DNA of 64,000 nucleotides from Aldehydirespirator sp028819505 (GCA_965207755.1 OZ242297.1:3780844-3844843); one strand, 5' to 3'. Shown: positions 16,368-25,664, counted from the stretch's first letter. Program-made: numbers and translations. Notes: generated by a model from the sequence alone, not told the origin.

Positions 16368-17086
16368 GGTCCGGGCTCGACCCAGGGGTCGTGGACGGGC
16401 CTGATGACGACCGGTCCGATGTCGATGCGACGGTCGGCGCCGACCAGGCTCGCCACCAGCTCTCCCACGCCGTCCGCGGGCATCATCCGAGCCCGCACAG
16501 CATCGGGGGCCTTGCCGTCCCACAACTCGGTGTCGATCTGGGCGGGGCACAGCGTGATCACCCTGATGCCGCAGCCCCGTCCCTCCAGCCGCAGCACTTC
16601 GCCCAGCGCGTTCATGCCGCCCTTGGAGGCGGCGTAGGCCGCGTTGCCCTCGAAGGCCTGAACGGCGGCGACGCTGCTGATCAGCACGATCTGTCCTCCG
16701 GACTCGCTCAGCGCCTCCCAGCCTGCCCGGGTCAGGGCCATGACCGCGCTCAGGTTGACGTCCAGCACCCGCTGCCAGTGGTCCGGGGTGACCTCCGATG
16801 CCGGCGCCTTCTCGAACACCCCGGCGCTGTGTACCATCACGTCGATCCGTCCCTGGACGGCGAGCGTCTCGGCGACGACCCGTCCCGGTTCTCCGGGCTC
16901 AGTCAGGTCGGCCGCCAGCCACGTAGCAGGCGAGGCCAGCCCCGAGGCCGTGTCCCGAAGTCGGTCCTCCCGCCGCCCGACGAGCACACAATGGGTGCCG
17001 CAGGCTGACAGAGCGGCCGCGCAGGCCGCACCGATTCCCGACCCTCCGCCGGTCACGACTGCCACTGCGGACTCGGTGGCGGTCAC
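16364..17086 (-). CDS. Short-chain dehydrogenase/reductase (SDR), Mch-operon copy 2
   Basis: 240 aa classical SDR. Cofactor motif TGGGSGIG at residues 12-19, NAG-type region HSAG at about 86-89, catalytic Asn111, Ser138, Tyr151 and Lys155 (YAASK). The Arg-rich loop after the second strand (VGRREDRL) suggests NADP(H). It lies exactly between the Mch homologue (7 bp away) and the Mer-like gene (4-bp overlap). That position would suit a dehydrogenase acting between a cyclohydrolase and a reductase. Substrate unknown. Confidence 0.85.
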   Translation of the reverse strand: MTATESAVAVVTGGGSGIGAACAAALSACGTHCVLVGRREDRLRDTASGLASPATWLAADLTEPGEPGRVVAETLAVQGRIDVMVHSAGVFEKAPASEVTPDHWQRVLDVNLSAVMALTRAGWEALSESGGQIVLISSVAAVQAFEGNAAYAASKGGMNALGEVLRLEGRGCGIRVITLCPAQIDTELWDGKAPDAVRARMMPADGVGELVASLVGADRRIDIGPVVIRPVHDPWVEPGP

Positions 17087-17093
17087 CGGCTCG

Positions 17094-18053
17094 TCACCCG
17101 AAGAAGGATGCGGTCAGCACTTCGTAGTTGATGCGTCCCGCGCTGAAGGTGCGGCCGCTGGCCAGATTCGTCAGATGGATCTCGGCCGGGGAGTGCAGCT
17201 CGATGGGGATCTCGTAGAAGTCCCGGCCGGCGTCCTCGTAGATCTCGATGAAGGGCCGTCCATAGGCCTCGCAGGCGACGGACACCACCCGGTCCACGAT
17301 CTCGGCGCACTGGGCGTCTTTGGCTTCGACGGTGACGTTGGAGATGCCGCCGTACAGCAGGCTGTCGTTGATGCGCCCCATCGAGACCAGATCGTCGTCC
17401 ACCAGGGGTGGCACCACGCCCAGGCCGTAGGCGTGGCGCAGGCCTCGCAGGTCCATGCCCTCCTCGGCCAGGCGGTGGATGGACTGCTCCACGATGCGGG
17501 CCGCCACCTGCACTGCGGTCACCAGGCTGCGGTTGGGCGCGAACAGCACGTACAGGTCGCCGGGGTCGACCCGGCAGGCGGCGGCGATCATGTCGGCCAT
17601 GGCCGCCGGGATCGGCTCGGACGTCTGGATGGCCACCACGGACTCGTGGTGGTCGTCGCGGTAGTCGATCCACTCGAAGTAGTGGTCGAGGCTGTCGCGG
17701 TTCAGGGCCCGCCCCGGCCCGGCCAGGATGGCGGCGTGCTCGGTGCCGGGCGCCTGGAGGCGCCATCCTGCGATCTGCGACGCCACGCAGGCCTCGATGG
17801 GGTGGTCGATCATCACCCGCACCGCGGTGAGCGTCCGCCCGTCGAGTTCGAAGGGCTCGTAGCTGACGATGCCGAGCCCGCCCAGGCTGGCGAGGGTGTA
17901 GAGCTGCGCGGCCCGCCAGCCCCCTTTGGCCTCCAGGCCCATGTCGATGACGGTGGCGCCGTTGGCGAGCCGGTCGACCGTCACGCCGAGAGCGTCGGCC
18001 TCGTCGAGGATGGCCCTCACCGTCCTCATCGCTTCGCGGTTGACGCTGATCAT
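17094..18053 (-). CDS. mch: Methenyltetrahydromethanopterin cyclohydrolase homologue (Mch)
   Basis: 319 aa, the normal Mch length, aligning from end to end with no visible gaps. Family blocks in order: SVNREAM near the start, NGATVIDMGL (31-40), LASLGGLG (54-61), DHPIEACVASQIAGW (83-97), the VQVAARIVEQSIHRL helix (181-195), AYGLGVVPP, LVSMGRINDSLLYGG (222-236), and GRPFIEIYEDAGRDFYEI (265-282). Arg186 and Glu189 match the catalytic Arg/Glu pair of the archaeal enzyme (spacing +3). Mch interconverts N5-formyl- and N5,N10-methenyl-H4MPT without metal or flavin. It is common in methanogens and methylotrophs and unexpected in an actinobacterium. ATG start with GAGGACAG upstream; 78 bp after the SDR gene. 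Confidence 0.85.
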   Translation of the reverse strand: MISVNREAMRTVRAILDEADALGVTVDRLANGATVIDMGLEAKGGWRAAQLYTLASLGGLGIVSYEPFELDGRTLTAVRVMIDHPIEACVASQIAGWRLQAPGTEHAAILAGPGRALNRDSLDHYFEWIDYRDDHHESVVAIQTSEPIPAAMADMIAAACRVDPGDLYVLFAPNRSLVTAVQVAARIVEQSIHRLAEEGMDLRGLRHAYGLGVVPPLVDDDLVSMGRINDSLLYGGISNVTVEAKDAQCAEIVDRVVSVACEAYGRPFIEIYEDAGRDFYEIPIELHSPAEIHLTNLASGRTFSAGRINYEVLTASFFG

Positions 18054-18131
18054 GTCTGTCCTCGCAGGCGTTCTGGGCGCGGTCGTGCGCCCATGCGGCC
18101 GGGGTCTGCACGAAGGACCCTCGGAGCCATG

Positions 18132-18908
18132 TCAGGCGGGGGTGGACTCGCGGGCGCCCAAGGCCGCGTCGACGGGGATGACGGCGCCGTTCAGGTAGCT
18201 GGCCTCCGGCGAGGCGGCGAACAGGATGGCCGCGGTGATCTCCTCGGGCCTTCCGAAGCGGCCCTCGGGGATGTGGCGCTGGATGGCGGCCTGAAGGTCG
18301 GGGTCCGGCATCCCGGCCAGCAGAGCCTCGGTGGCGATGAGCCCGGGCGCCACCGCGTTGACCCTCACCCCCTTGGGGCCGAGTTCCAGGGCCATGGCCC
18401 GGGTCAGGCCCTCGACCGCGCCCTTGGACGCGATGTAGGCGCAGCGGTTGACCACCGCGAGGCGGGCCAGGATGGAGCTCACGTGGACGATGGCGCCCCG
18501 GCCCCGCTCCACCATGCCGGCCGCCGCCAGCCGGCTCAGCTGGAACAGTCCCCGCACGTTGGCCTGCCAGACCGTGTCGAAGGCCTCCAAAGACAGGTCG
18601 GACATCGGGGAGCGGTCGATGAGGGCGGCGTTGTTGACCAGGATCGATACCGGCCCCAGCGAGGACTCCACCTCCTGGGCGAGCCGGGCCACGTCGGCCT
18701 CGCGGCCGATGTCGGCCTGGAACACCTCGGCTGTGCCGCCTGCGTCGGCGATGGCCCGGCGGGTGGCGGCCGCGCCGTCGGCGTCGCTGCGGTAGTTGAC
18801 CGCCACCCGGGCGCCCTCGGCTGCGAACGCCCGGGCGGTGGCCGCGCCGATGCCCCTGGACGAGCCGGTGATCAGCACGGTGTCGCCGTCGAAGCGGTCG
18901 GGCCTCAC
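18132..18908 (-). CDS. Short-chain dehydrogenase/reductase (SDR), Mch-operon copy 1
   Basis: 258 aa classical SDR of the FabG-like type. TGSSRGIG at 14-21, NNA at 92-94, Ser144/145, Tyr158 and Lys162. NYRSDADGA after strand 2 suggests NADP(H). GTG start overlaps the lipoyl gene stop by 4 bp. It may act on a hydroxy/keto intermediate that feeds or drains the E1/lipoyl module. A C-terminal VIPVDAALGAREST replaces the more usual VDGG ending. Confidence 0.85.
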   Translation of the reverse strand: MRPDRFDGDTVLITGSSRGIGAATARAFAAEGARVAVNYRSDADGAAATRRAIADAGGTAEVFQADIGREADVARLAQEVESSLGPVSILVNNAALIDRSPMSDLSLEAFDTVWQANVRGLFQLSRLAAAGMVERGRGAIVHVSSILARLAVVNRCAYIASKGAVEGLTRAMALELGPKGVRVNAVAPGLIATEALLAGMPDPDLQAAIQRHIPEGRFGRPEEITAAILFAASPEASYLNGAVIPVDAALGARESTPA

Positions 18909-19180
18909 GGCCGGCGCCCCGCAATCGCCGCCGCCTCGGCTTCGTTGCCGGCGATCACGGCCAGAACGGTGCCCACGTCCACGGTCTCGTCCTCGTCGAC
19001 CAGGATCCGGGCCACCACCCCGGCGCAGGGCGCCTCCAGCTCGTTCTCGACCTTCTCGGTCTCAACCTCGCCGATCACCTCGCCCTCCACCACGTGGTCG
19101 CCTTCGTCGACGTACCAGGCCACCACGGTGCCGTCCTCCATGGTCAGCCCCCACTTGGGCAGTATCACATCGGTCGCCAT
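18905..19180 (-). CDS. Stand-alone lipoyl (biotinyl/lipoyl-attachment) carrier protein
   Basis: 91 aa, one complete lipoyl domain and nothing else. It has the LPKWGLTMEDGTV opening used by dehydrogenase E2 proteins and the swinging-arm Lys43 in ETEKVENELEA. The ETEK context favours lipoate over biotin (which would be MKM). In usual 2-oxoacid dehydrogenases this domain is fused to a subunit-binding and an acyltransferase domain; here both are missing and the gene ends after the domain. Placed between E1 beta (26 bp upstream) and an SDR. It presumably accepts the acyl or aldehyde unit from E1. Confidence 0.85.
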   Translation of the reverse strand: MATDVILPKWGLTMEDGTVVAWYVDEGDHVVEGEVIGEVETEKVENELEAPCAGVVARILVDEDETVDVGTVLAVIAGNEAEAAAIAGRRP

Positions 19181-19206
19181 TCAGCTTCTCCTCGTGTTCC
19201 GTGCTG

Positions 19207-20246
19207 TCAGTACTGGGCGGCGCTGCTGATGGCGGCGGCGATGTCGTCGGTGCCGGGCAGCACGATGTCCTCCAGGGGCACCGAGAACGGGATGGGGGTG
19301 TCGAGGCCGTCGACCCGCACCACCGGGCCCCGCAGCTGCGCGAAGCACTCCTCGCTGATGCGGGCGCTCAGCTCGGCGCCGAGCCCGCCGATCCTGGGGG
19401 CCTCGTTGGCCACAACCACCCGGCCGGTCCTGGCCGCCGAGGCCAGCACGGTGGCCGCGTCGTAGGGCCGGATCGTCCGCAGGTCCACCACCTCGACCGA
19501 GATGCCGTCGTCGGCGGCCTTGGCTGCGGCGTCCAGCGCCATCGGCACCATGCGCATGGCTGCCACCACGGTCACGTCGGTTCCCTCGCGGGCGATCGAG
19601 GCCTCCCCCAGCGGGGTGGTGTAGTACTCGGGGGGCACCTCGGCCCGGCTGCGGTACAGGGCCTTGTGCTCCAGGAACAGCACCGGGTCGTCGCTGTCGA
19701 TCGACGCCAGCAGCAGGCCCTTGGCGTCGATCGGGTTGGACGGGGCCACGATCACGATGCCGGGCACGTTCAGGAACCAGCCCTCCACGCTCTGGGAGTG
19801 GTGCGGACCGCCGCCGAACCCGCCCCCGCAGGCGGTGCGGATCACCAGCGGCGCCTTGAACTGCCCGTCGAACATGTAGTGGAGCTTGGCCACGTTGTTG
19901 ACGACCTGGTCGTAGCACTCGGCGATGAAGTCGGCGAACATGATCTCGGCCACCGGGCGCATGCCGACCATGGCCGCGCCCGCGCAGGTGCCGATGATGG
20001 CCGCCTCCGACAGGGGCGTGTCCCGCACCCGCTCGGGCCCGTAGGAGGCCAGCAGCCCCTTGGTCACCCCGAAGTCGCCGCCCATCTCGGCGATGTCCTC
20101 GCCGATCAGGAACATCTCGGCGTGTTTGTCCATGGCCAGGTCCAGGGCGTTGTTGAGGGCCTGGGTGAAGCTGGCCTTGCGGACCCGGTCCCTGGGCTTG
20201 CGGGGGGTGCGGGCCTTGCGTGCCGGGCGGGCGGTGTCGGCGGCGG

Positions 20247-20250
<4 letters not shown>
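19207..20250 (-). CDS. 2-oxoacid/acetoin dehydrogenase E1, beta subunit
   Basis: 347 aa. After a basic 25-residue leader (KARTPRKPRDRVRK) the transketolase pyrimidine-binding domain starts at FTQALNNALDLAM and continues through GEDIAEMGGDFGVTKGL (the TPP-activating Glu region), DTPLSEAAIIG and GGGPHHSQSVEGWF. The C-terminal transketolase domain follows from about residue 225 (DVTVVAAMRMV, VVDLRTIRPYD). Pairs with the alpha subunit as a heterotetramer. Start ATG overlaps the alpha stop by 4 bp. The Arg/Lys-rich N-terminal extension is longer than usual. Confidence 0.88.
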
Positions 20251-21223
<973 letters not shown>

Positions 21224-21224
<1 letters not shown>

Positions 21225-21415
21225 TATGTCTCCTTGTCGTTGGCGACGAACCCGGACCATGGCGTGCGGGCCAGGTAATGGGCGCCCTCGCGGGTGGTCC
21301 GCAGGAAGGTTCGCGGGCCCAGCCGGGCGTTGGCGCCCAGGCGCAGCGGGTCGATGCTACCCTGCTCGTCGCAGATGACCGAGTCGCAGGTCACCCACAG
21401 CACCTCGCCGATCAA
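21224..21415 (-). pseudogene. C-terminal fragment of a flavin reductase-like (FMN-binding) protein
   Basis: A 63-residue frame that resembles the last third of DIM6/NTAB-type flavin reductases (IGEVLWVTCD, then GSIDPLRLGANARLGPRTF). The FMN-binding N-terminus is absent; the sequence before it belongs to another gene fragment in a different frame. The only start is TTG. Its TAG overlaps the E1 alpha GTG, so it could still act as a translated leader for the operon. Confidence 0.45.
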
Positions 21416-21421
21416 TCCCCG

Positions 21422-21690
21422 TCAGCTCGTCGAGGCCGTCGCGGCGATGATGGGGTCTATGAACTCCAGCAACCGGTCGATGCATTCTGCCGGCTTTTCC
21501 GGATGCAGGAAGTGAGTCGTGCCCGGAATGAAGTCGTACTCGACCTTCATGAGTTCGGCGAGGTTGAACGACGGCCAGAACGAGTACGGCAGAGTTGGAT
21601 CTGCGCAAAGGGCGGCGGCCTTCACCGGGCAACGGATGGCCTCAAGGTCTACGGCCACGGCGAACGCAATGCTCCAGCCCTTGTAGGCCG
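21422..21690 (-). pseudogene. C-terminal fragment of an alpha/beta hydrolase
   Basis: About 88 residues read as the end of an alpha/beta-hydrolase: a strand before the acid residue (IRCPVKAAALCADPTLPY) and the conserved FIPGTTHFLHPEKPAECID with the catalytic His. The nucleophile-elbow half is missing upstream, and the frame there changes to unrelated sequence. Its stop is followed within 4 bp by the flavin-reductase fragment, so two gene ends are fused back to back by deletion. Confidence 0.5.
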
Positions 21691-21842
21691 GGAGTCGAAC
21701 TCCTGACACAGCACGGCGTGGCGTGAGGTGCCGTCGCTGTCGGTATGGGAGCACCCGGCCCGTACAGGTGTGCGGCTTCGGCCTGCAGCGAGGCGCGTTC
21801 GCGTGGGCGGACTAGATGCTGCGGCGGGTGGCAGGAAGCCGG

Positions 21843-22853
21843 CTAGGCGGTGTCCGGCTTGTACAGTCCGGCGCCTGTGGTGAGCGACGCCTCGTTGATG
21901 TCGGCCTGATCGACGGCGTCGGCCGCAGCCCGGGCTTCTGCCGCCGCGGCGGTGTGCTCGTGGCGGGTGGCGCGTCCGTCGAGGAAGCCTGCGGCGATCC
22001 TGGCCGCGGCCAGGGCGGCCCGGATGTGGTCGGCGGCGTTGGCTGCGTTCACCGATGCCTGCCCGTCGCCGTCTTCGGCGGTCTCGTACGCGCCGAACCG
22101 CCAGTTGCGTATCCGTCCTTCGGCTTCGTGTTGCATCGTCGTGGCCGTGTCCAGGGCGTCCCGGGTCGGGCGGTCCTCGACTGCGGCGACCAGTTCGTCG
22201 ATGTTGTGGCTGCGCCGCGGGGTGGTGCCCTCCGCGGCGATCACAGACTTCACAGCCATCTCGACGGCCATGTGAGCATCGGTGAGCAGACGCAGATAGC
22301 GGCTGCGGCGCATGCGGTCCACGGTCGTGAGCCCGCTCGCCACGCGCTCGGGGATGCGGTCGGCCTCCCAGTCCGGGATAGCCCGCAGTGACCGCTCGAT
22401 GCTGTCGAGTTCGTCGGTCGCTGAGCGCAGCCGATACGCGGCGGGGTCGAGATTGTCCCGGGCCACGCCCTCGAGGCTATCGTCCGACATTGCGCCGCTG
22501 CCTTGAGACGGCCTCGCGAAGAGTTCGGTCGTCTCTTTCGCGATCGCCGCGTCGAACGATGCCGACACGTTGGCGGTCAGGTGCTTCCACTGCTGTTCGG
22601 TGCGGACGATCACGTCGCTGCTGGCGCCGCAGCGCCGCACCGCCAGGTCGTGGAGCTCCAGCTTCGCCTTTTGGAGGTCGCCGGAGAAGTCCTCACACAG
22701 CAGCAGCACCAGATCCAGGTCCGAGTCCGGTCCGGCGTCGCCGCGCGCCACCGACCCGAACACCAGCACCCGACCCACCCGGGCATCGTCGCGGGCGATC
22801 TCCTCCGCGAGCCGGCGGGCGTCCTGCAGGGTGGGCGCTGCCGCCGCGGCCAT
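21843..22853 (-). CDS. Fused MNT nucleotidyltransferase and HEPN-like domain protein
   Basis: 336 aa. Residues about 5-110 are a minimal nucleotidyltransferase with VFGSVARGDAGPDSDLDLVLL (GS-x3-GD...SDxD metal motif). Residues about 140-310 are all-alpha and HEPN-like (LLTDAHMAVEMAVKSVIAAEG, RRSHNIDELV, DHIRAALAAARIAAGF). In MNT/HEPN toxin-antitoxin pairs these are normally two genes; here they are one chain. The ATG start is preceded by GAAGGTC, just beside a 100-bp repeat element. The last 30 residues are low-complexity Ala/Asp. Could be a self-contained TA protein or a drug-modifying enzyme. Confidence 0.65.
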   Translation of the reverse strand: MAAAAAPTLQDARRLAEEIARDDARVGRVLVFGSVARGDAGPDSDLDLVLLLCEDFSGDLQKAKLELHDLAVRRCGASSDVIVRTEQQWKHLTANVSASFDAAIAKETTELFARPSQGSGAMSDDSLEGVARDNLDPAAYRLRSATDELDSIERSLRAIPDWEADRIPERVASGLTTVDRMRRSRYLRLLTDAHMAVEMAVKSVIAAEGTTPRRSHNIDELVAAVEDRPTRDALDTATTMQHEAEGRIRNWRFGAYETAEDGDGQASVNAANAADHIRAALAAARIAAGFLDGRATRHEHTAAAAEARAAADAVDQADINEASLTTGAGLYKPDTA

Positions 22854-22863
22854 GACCTTCACG

Positions 22864-22963
22864 CTAGCGGTCTGTCGCGGGTTTGGTTGAGCGACCTGCC
22901 GAGTCTCTGACCTCGCGCTATGGACTACAGGTCTCCGCAATCGTTCTCACGACATGCCGCTAG
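22864..22963 (+). mobile_element. 100-bp CTAG-bounded miniature element, copy A
   Basis: Exactly 100 bp, starting CTAGCGGTCTGT and ending CATGCCGCTAG. The ends are imperfect inverted repeats and both terminate in CTAG, which could be a 4-bp target duplication (YTAR type, as used by IS5-group elements). The right-hand CTAG supplies the stop codon of the Calx-beta gene. About 80% identical over its full length to the copy at 63123. Confidence 0.65.
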
Positions 22964-24009
22964 TCGGTGTAGACGACGTTCCCTTGGGCTTTGTCGTTGG
23001 CGAGGCCTTGGTTCCAGGCGAGGGCGAGGCCCAGTCGGTCTTCTGTGCCGACGGTCACTGTGACGGTGGCGGAGGTCTGCTGGGCCGACAGGGCGACGAA
23101 CATGTTGCTCGCGATGTTGCCGTCGCGCACCGGGGTGAGGAGGATCGTCGGGCTGCTGGCGGGGATGCAGCTGAGGCTGATCTCGAAGTCGACCGACTGG
23201 TCGCTGCGGCTGGCGGTGGGGTTGCTGATCGAGAGCGTCGGCAGCGCTGCGCCGCAGGCGGCCAGCACCGGCTCGTCGGGGTCGTCGGGGTCGTCGGGGT
23301 CGTCCTGTTCGACCGCGACGGGCGGGTCGTCGTCGGTGACGGTGGCGGTCTGAGTGGACGGCGCGCCGATGGTGTAGTCGCTGCCGGCGTTGAGCGTCAT
23401 GGTGACCGTGCCGTCGGGCTCGTCGGCGGAGTCGTCCGCGGTGGTGATGGTGACCGTGGCGGTGCCGCTGGTCGGGATGGTGACGCTTGTGGGCGCCGTC
23501 CCGTATCCGAAGTCCCCGGTGGTGGCGACGGTGACGCCCACCGCCAGGCCGGCCGCCGGCGCGGGGCTGGCGGTGACGGTGAAGGTCACCGGCGCGCCCT
23601 CGGTCCCGCCCGCCGCGCCCGCGATGGCGACCACCGGCTTCGGCGGCGGCGGCGGCGGGTTGTTGTCGGCGCATGTGTCGAGGCGCTCGAGCTCGATGCG
23701 CACGGGCGCCCAGCCCGACCAGCGTGCCTCGCCTGCTCGCGCCTCGGCGGCGGTGTAGGGCTGGAGGGTGTCGTGGGTCTCGTCGCCGAAGGCGATCAGC
23801 ACCCGCAGCCAGTTCTGCCCGCCGCCGCGGGCCAGGTTCGCCTCGTAGTAGCCGCGCACCAGCTCCACCAAGTCGGCCGCGGTCGCGGGGCAGGCGGCGA
23901 CGATGTCGACTGACAGTGTGAGCTTGCCGACGTCCTGGCTACCGGTGCCGACGCTGGTGTCGTCGTCTGTCAGCGGCACCGGCGGGGTGGTGGACGGGTC
24001 GCCCAGCAC
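22960..24009 (-). CDS. Calx-beta-type surface protein fragment, N-terminus missing
   Basis: 349 aa from the first available GTG, but the frame stays open without any start back to 24087, and those upstream codons look coding (AQEVPCDDARFFEEAACY). No signal peptide is present, so the 5' end seems lost. Contains a Pro-rich linker (seven Pro, about residue 115), a Calx-beta-like repeat at about 123-230 (TEGAPVTFTVTASPAPAAGL, ending TATVTDDD), an Asp-Asp-Pro repeat linker, then a second beta-rich domain. Probably once secreted. Its stop codon is provided by the adjacent 100-bp element. Confidence 0.6.
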   Translation of the reverse strand: MLGDPSTTPPVPLTDDDTSVGTGSQDVGKLTLSVDIVAACPATAADLVELVRGYYEANLARGGGQNWLRVLIAFGDETHDTLQPYTAAEARAGEARWSGWAPVRIELERLDTCADNNPPPPPPKPVVAIAGAAGGTEGAPVTFTVTASPAPAAGLAVGVTVATTGDFGYGTAPTSVTIPTSGTATVTITTADDSADEPDGTVTMTLNAGSDYTIGAPSTQTATVTDDDPPVAVEQDDPDDPDDPDEPVLAACGAALPTLSISNPTASRSDQSVDFEISLSCIPASSPTILLTPVRDGNIASNMFVALSAQQTSATVTVTVGTEDRLGLALAWNQGLANDKAQGNVVYTD

Positions 24010-24229
24010 GTAGCACGCAGCCTCCTCAAAGAACCTGGCATCATCGCACGGAACCTCCTGCGCAGTCCTACCAGCCGAGCCGACAGACTATAGCCCCCCA
24101 CACCGCAGCCACGCCATTGAGCTTCCCCCCTCTTCGTGGATGCGTGCCCCGACCACGAAGCTGTCGAGTTGGACGGCGGGAAGGGCTCGTCGGACTCGTG
24201 ACGGATGGCCTCGCCGGCTCCCGGCGCTG

Positions 24230-25561
24230 TCATGGCGGCGCTTCGCCGGCGAGCCTGGCGCCGCCGGTCGTCCACAACGCCGACATGGGTGCTGCCCAGA
24301 CCCTGTCGCTGATGGGCGTCGGATCGATGTCGCCGCAGCAGAGCACCACTCCCGAGGCGAACTCGTGGCGCGCCGCGGCGTCGGAATCGATGGCGTCGCG
24401 CAGGGCGATGATCCGGTCGGCGTCGTCGCGCTTGACCCGGTTGCGGGCCTTGACCTCCACGACGGCGATAGCCGACCGCTTGGCGGATCTCAACACGAAG
24501 TCGATCTCGCCCAGCGGGTAGGCCGCAGCAGACCTGCCGGCCTTGCTGGAGCGTCGCAGGTCGTAGCACTCGACCTCGTAGGGCTCGACGGCCACGGCCT
24601 GCTGGGCGCTGAGTTGGGCATGCACGAAGGTCTCGATCAGGCCGCCGAGCAGTTGCGGCGAGCCAGTCAACTCCTTGCGGCTGATCCCGATGAGCGGGGC
24701 CGCCATTCCGGGGTCGCTCAGCACCCGCTTGGGATGACGGAAGCCCTGTGAGTCCGCAGTCGGCCTCCAGATCGGCAACTCGTCGAGCAGAAACGCGTTG
24801 TCGTACATGTCGAGGTACTTGGCGGCCGTCTTGTAGTTGAGGCCGGCGGCCCTCGCGATGCTCAGCAGGTCCACAATGCGGCCGCTGTGGGATGCGTACG
24901 CGGCGATGAACCGCGACAGGCCGCGGCGTGTGGCGGCGGAGTCTCGCCGTGTCTGATGCCTGACGATGTCGGCCTCGATGATGTTGGCGGCGATGCGGCG
25001 CAGAGCGTCGTAGGCCTCCTCGGCATCCAGACCGCCGTGGCCCGGGTACCCGGACTGCACTGCGATGCTCATGTAGGCGCCGTGCTCCAAGCGCTCGGGC
25101 GAGCCCCACTCGTCTGAGCGGCTGAAGAGGAGGTCCGCCAGCGGTGCGACCGCCAGGCCCCGGCGCTCGGCTTGTGCCATCGGCCGGAGTCGCAGCATGC
25201 CGCAGCGCCCGGTCAGGGGAAACTGGTTGAAGCCCTCCAGCCGCGAGTACCCCGCCGAGCCGGCGATGATGAACCCGGATGCGCCTTCGGAGTCCACCAG
25301 GGTCTTGATGTCCCAGAGCGTCTGCGGGCGAAGTTGCCATTCGTCCACCAGCACGGGCTTCTCGGCCCGGAGCAGCGTTCCCAACGGATCCAGTTCGAGC
25401 CGGGCGGCGTGCTGCTCGTTCGACATGTCGAGCGCTGACGCCGACAGGCGTCGAGCCAGCGTCGTCTTGCCGATGTACCGTGCGCCTTGCAACAGGACCG
25501 CGGGCGATGTGGCCAGCGCGTCGCTCAGTCGGCCCTCCAGCCACCTCCGAATGTACGTCAC
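24230..25561 (-). CDS. AAA-type ATPase with DUF4143 C-terminal domain (copy 1)
   Basis: 443 aa from GTG 25561. Walker A QGARYIGKTTLA, Walker B VLVDEWQ, sensor region FIIAGSAGYSRL. A winged-helix middle section has LNYKTAAKYLDMYDNAFLL, and a C-terminal restriction-endonuclease-like fold contains GEIDFVLRSAKRSAIAVVEVKA. Such ATPases are found in accessory regions; function is poorly known, with defence or mobile-element roles suggested. A 90-bp repeat forms its immediate upstream region. A second member of the family lies at 38671. Confidence 0.85.
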   Translation of the reverse strand: MTYIRRWLEGRLSDALATSPAVLLQGARYIGKTTLARRLSASALDMSNEQHAARLELDPLGTLLRAEKPVLVDEWQLRPQTLWDIKTLVDSEGASGFIIAGSAGYSRLEGFNQFPLTGRCGMLRLRPMAQAERRGLAVAPLADLLFSRSDEWGSPERLEHGAYMSIAVQSGYPGHGGLDAEEAYDALRRIAANIIEADIVRHQTRRDSAATRRGLSRFIAAYASHSGRIVDLLSIARAAGLNYKTAAKYLDMYDNAFLLDELPIWRPTADSQGFRHPKRVLSDPGMAAPLIGISRKELTGSPQLLGGLIETFVHAQLSAQQAVAVEPYEVECYDLRRSSKAGRSAAAYPLGEIDFVLRSAKRSAIAVVEVKARNRVKRDDADRIIALRDAIDSDAAARHEFASGVVLCCGDIDPTPISDRVWAAPMSALWTTGGARLAGEAPP

Positions 25562-25573
25562 AGCACGAATCGT

Positions 25574-25664
25574 ACCAGTCGGTGCAGACCTTGTGTACCA
25601 GCTAATGGTGAACTTAGATGGCAGCTGATGCAAGCCATGGATGGGCAGTCGATGCAATGGAGGC
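25574..25664. repeat. 90-bp direct repeat, copy 1
   Basis: About 88% identical to 28155-28244, same orientation. Contains two internal sub-repeats of the form ATGGCAGnnGATGCAA spaced about 25 bp. It sits immediately upstream of the DUF4143 ATPase start, so it may include that gene's promoter. Confidence 0.85.

Noticed and set aside
21688..21706. tRNA T-arm-like sequence (GGAGTTCGACTCC on the minus strand)
   Set aside because: With a proper seven-base T-loop the five-base stem does not pair, and no acceptor, D or anticodon arms are found around it. It falls in the alpha/beta-hydrolase remnant area.
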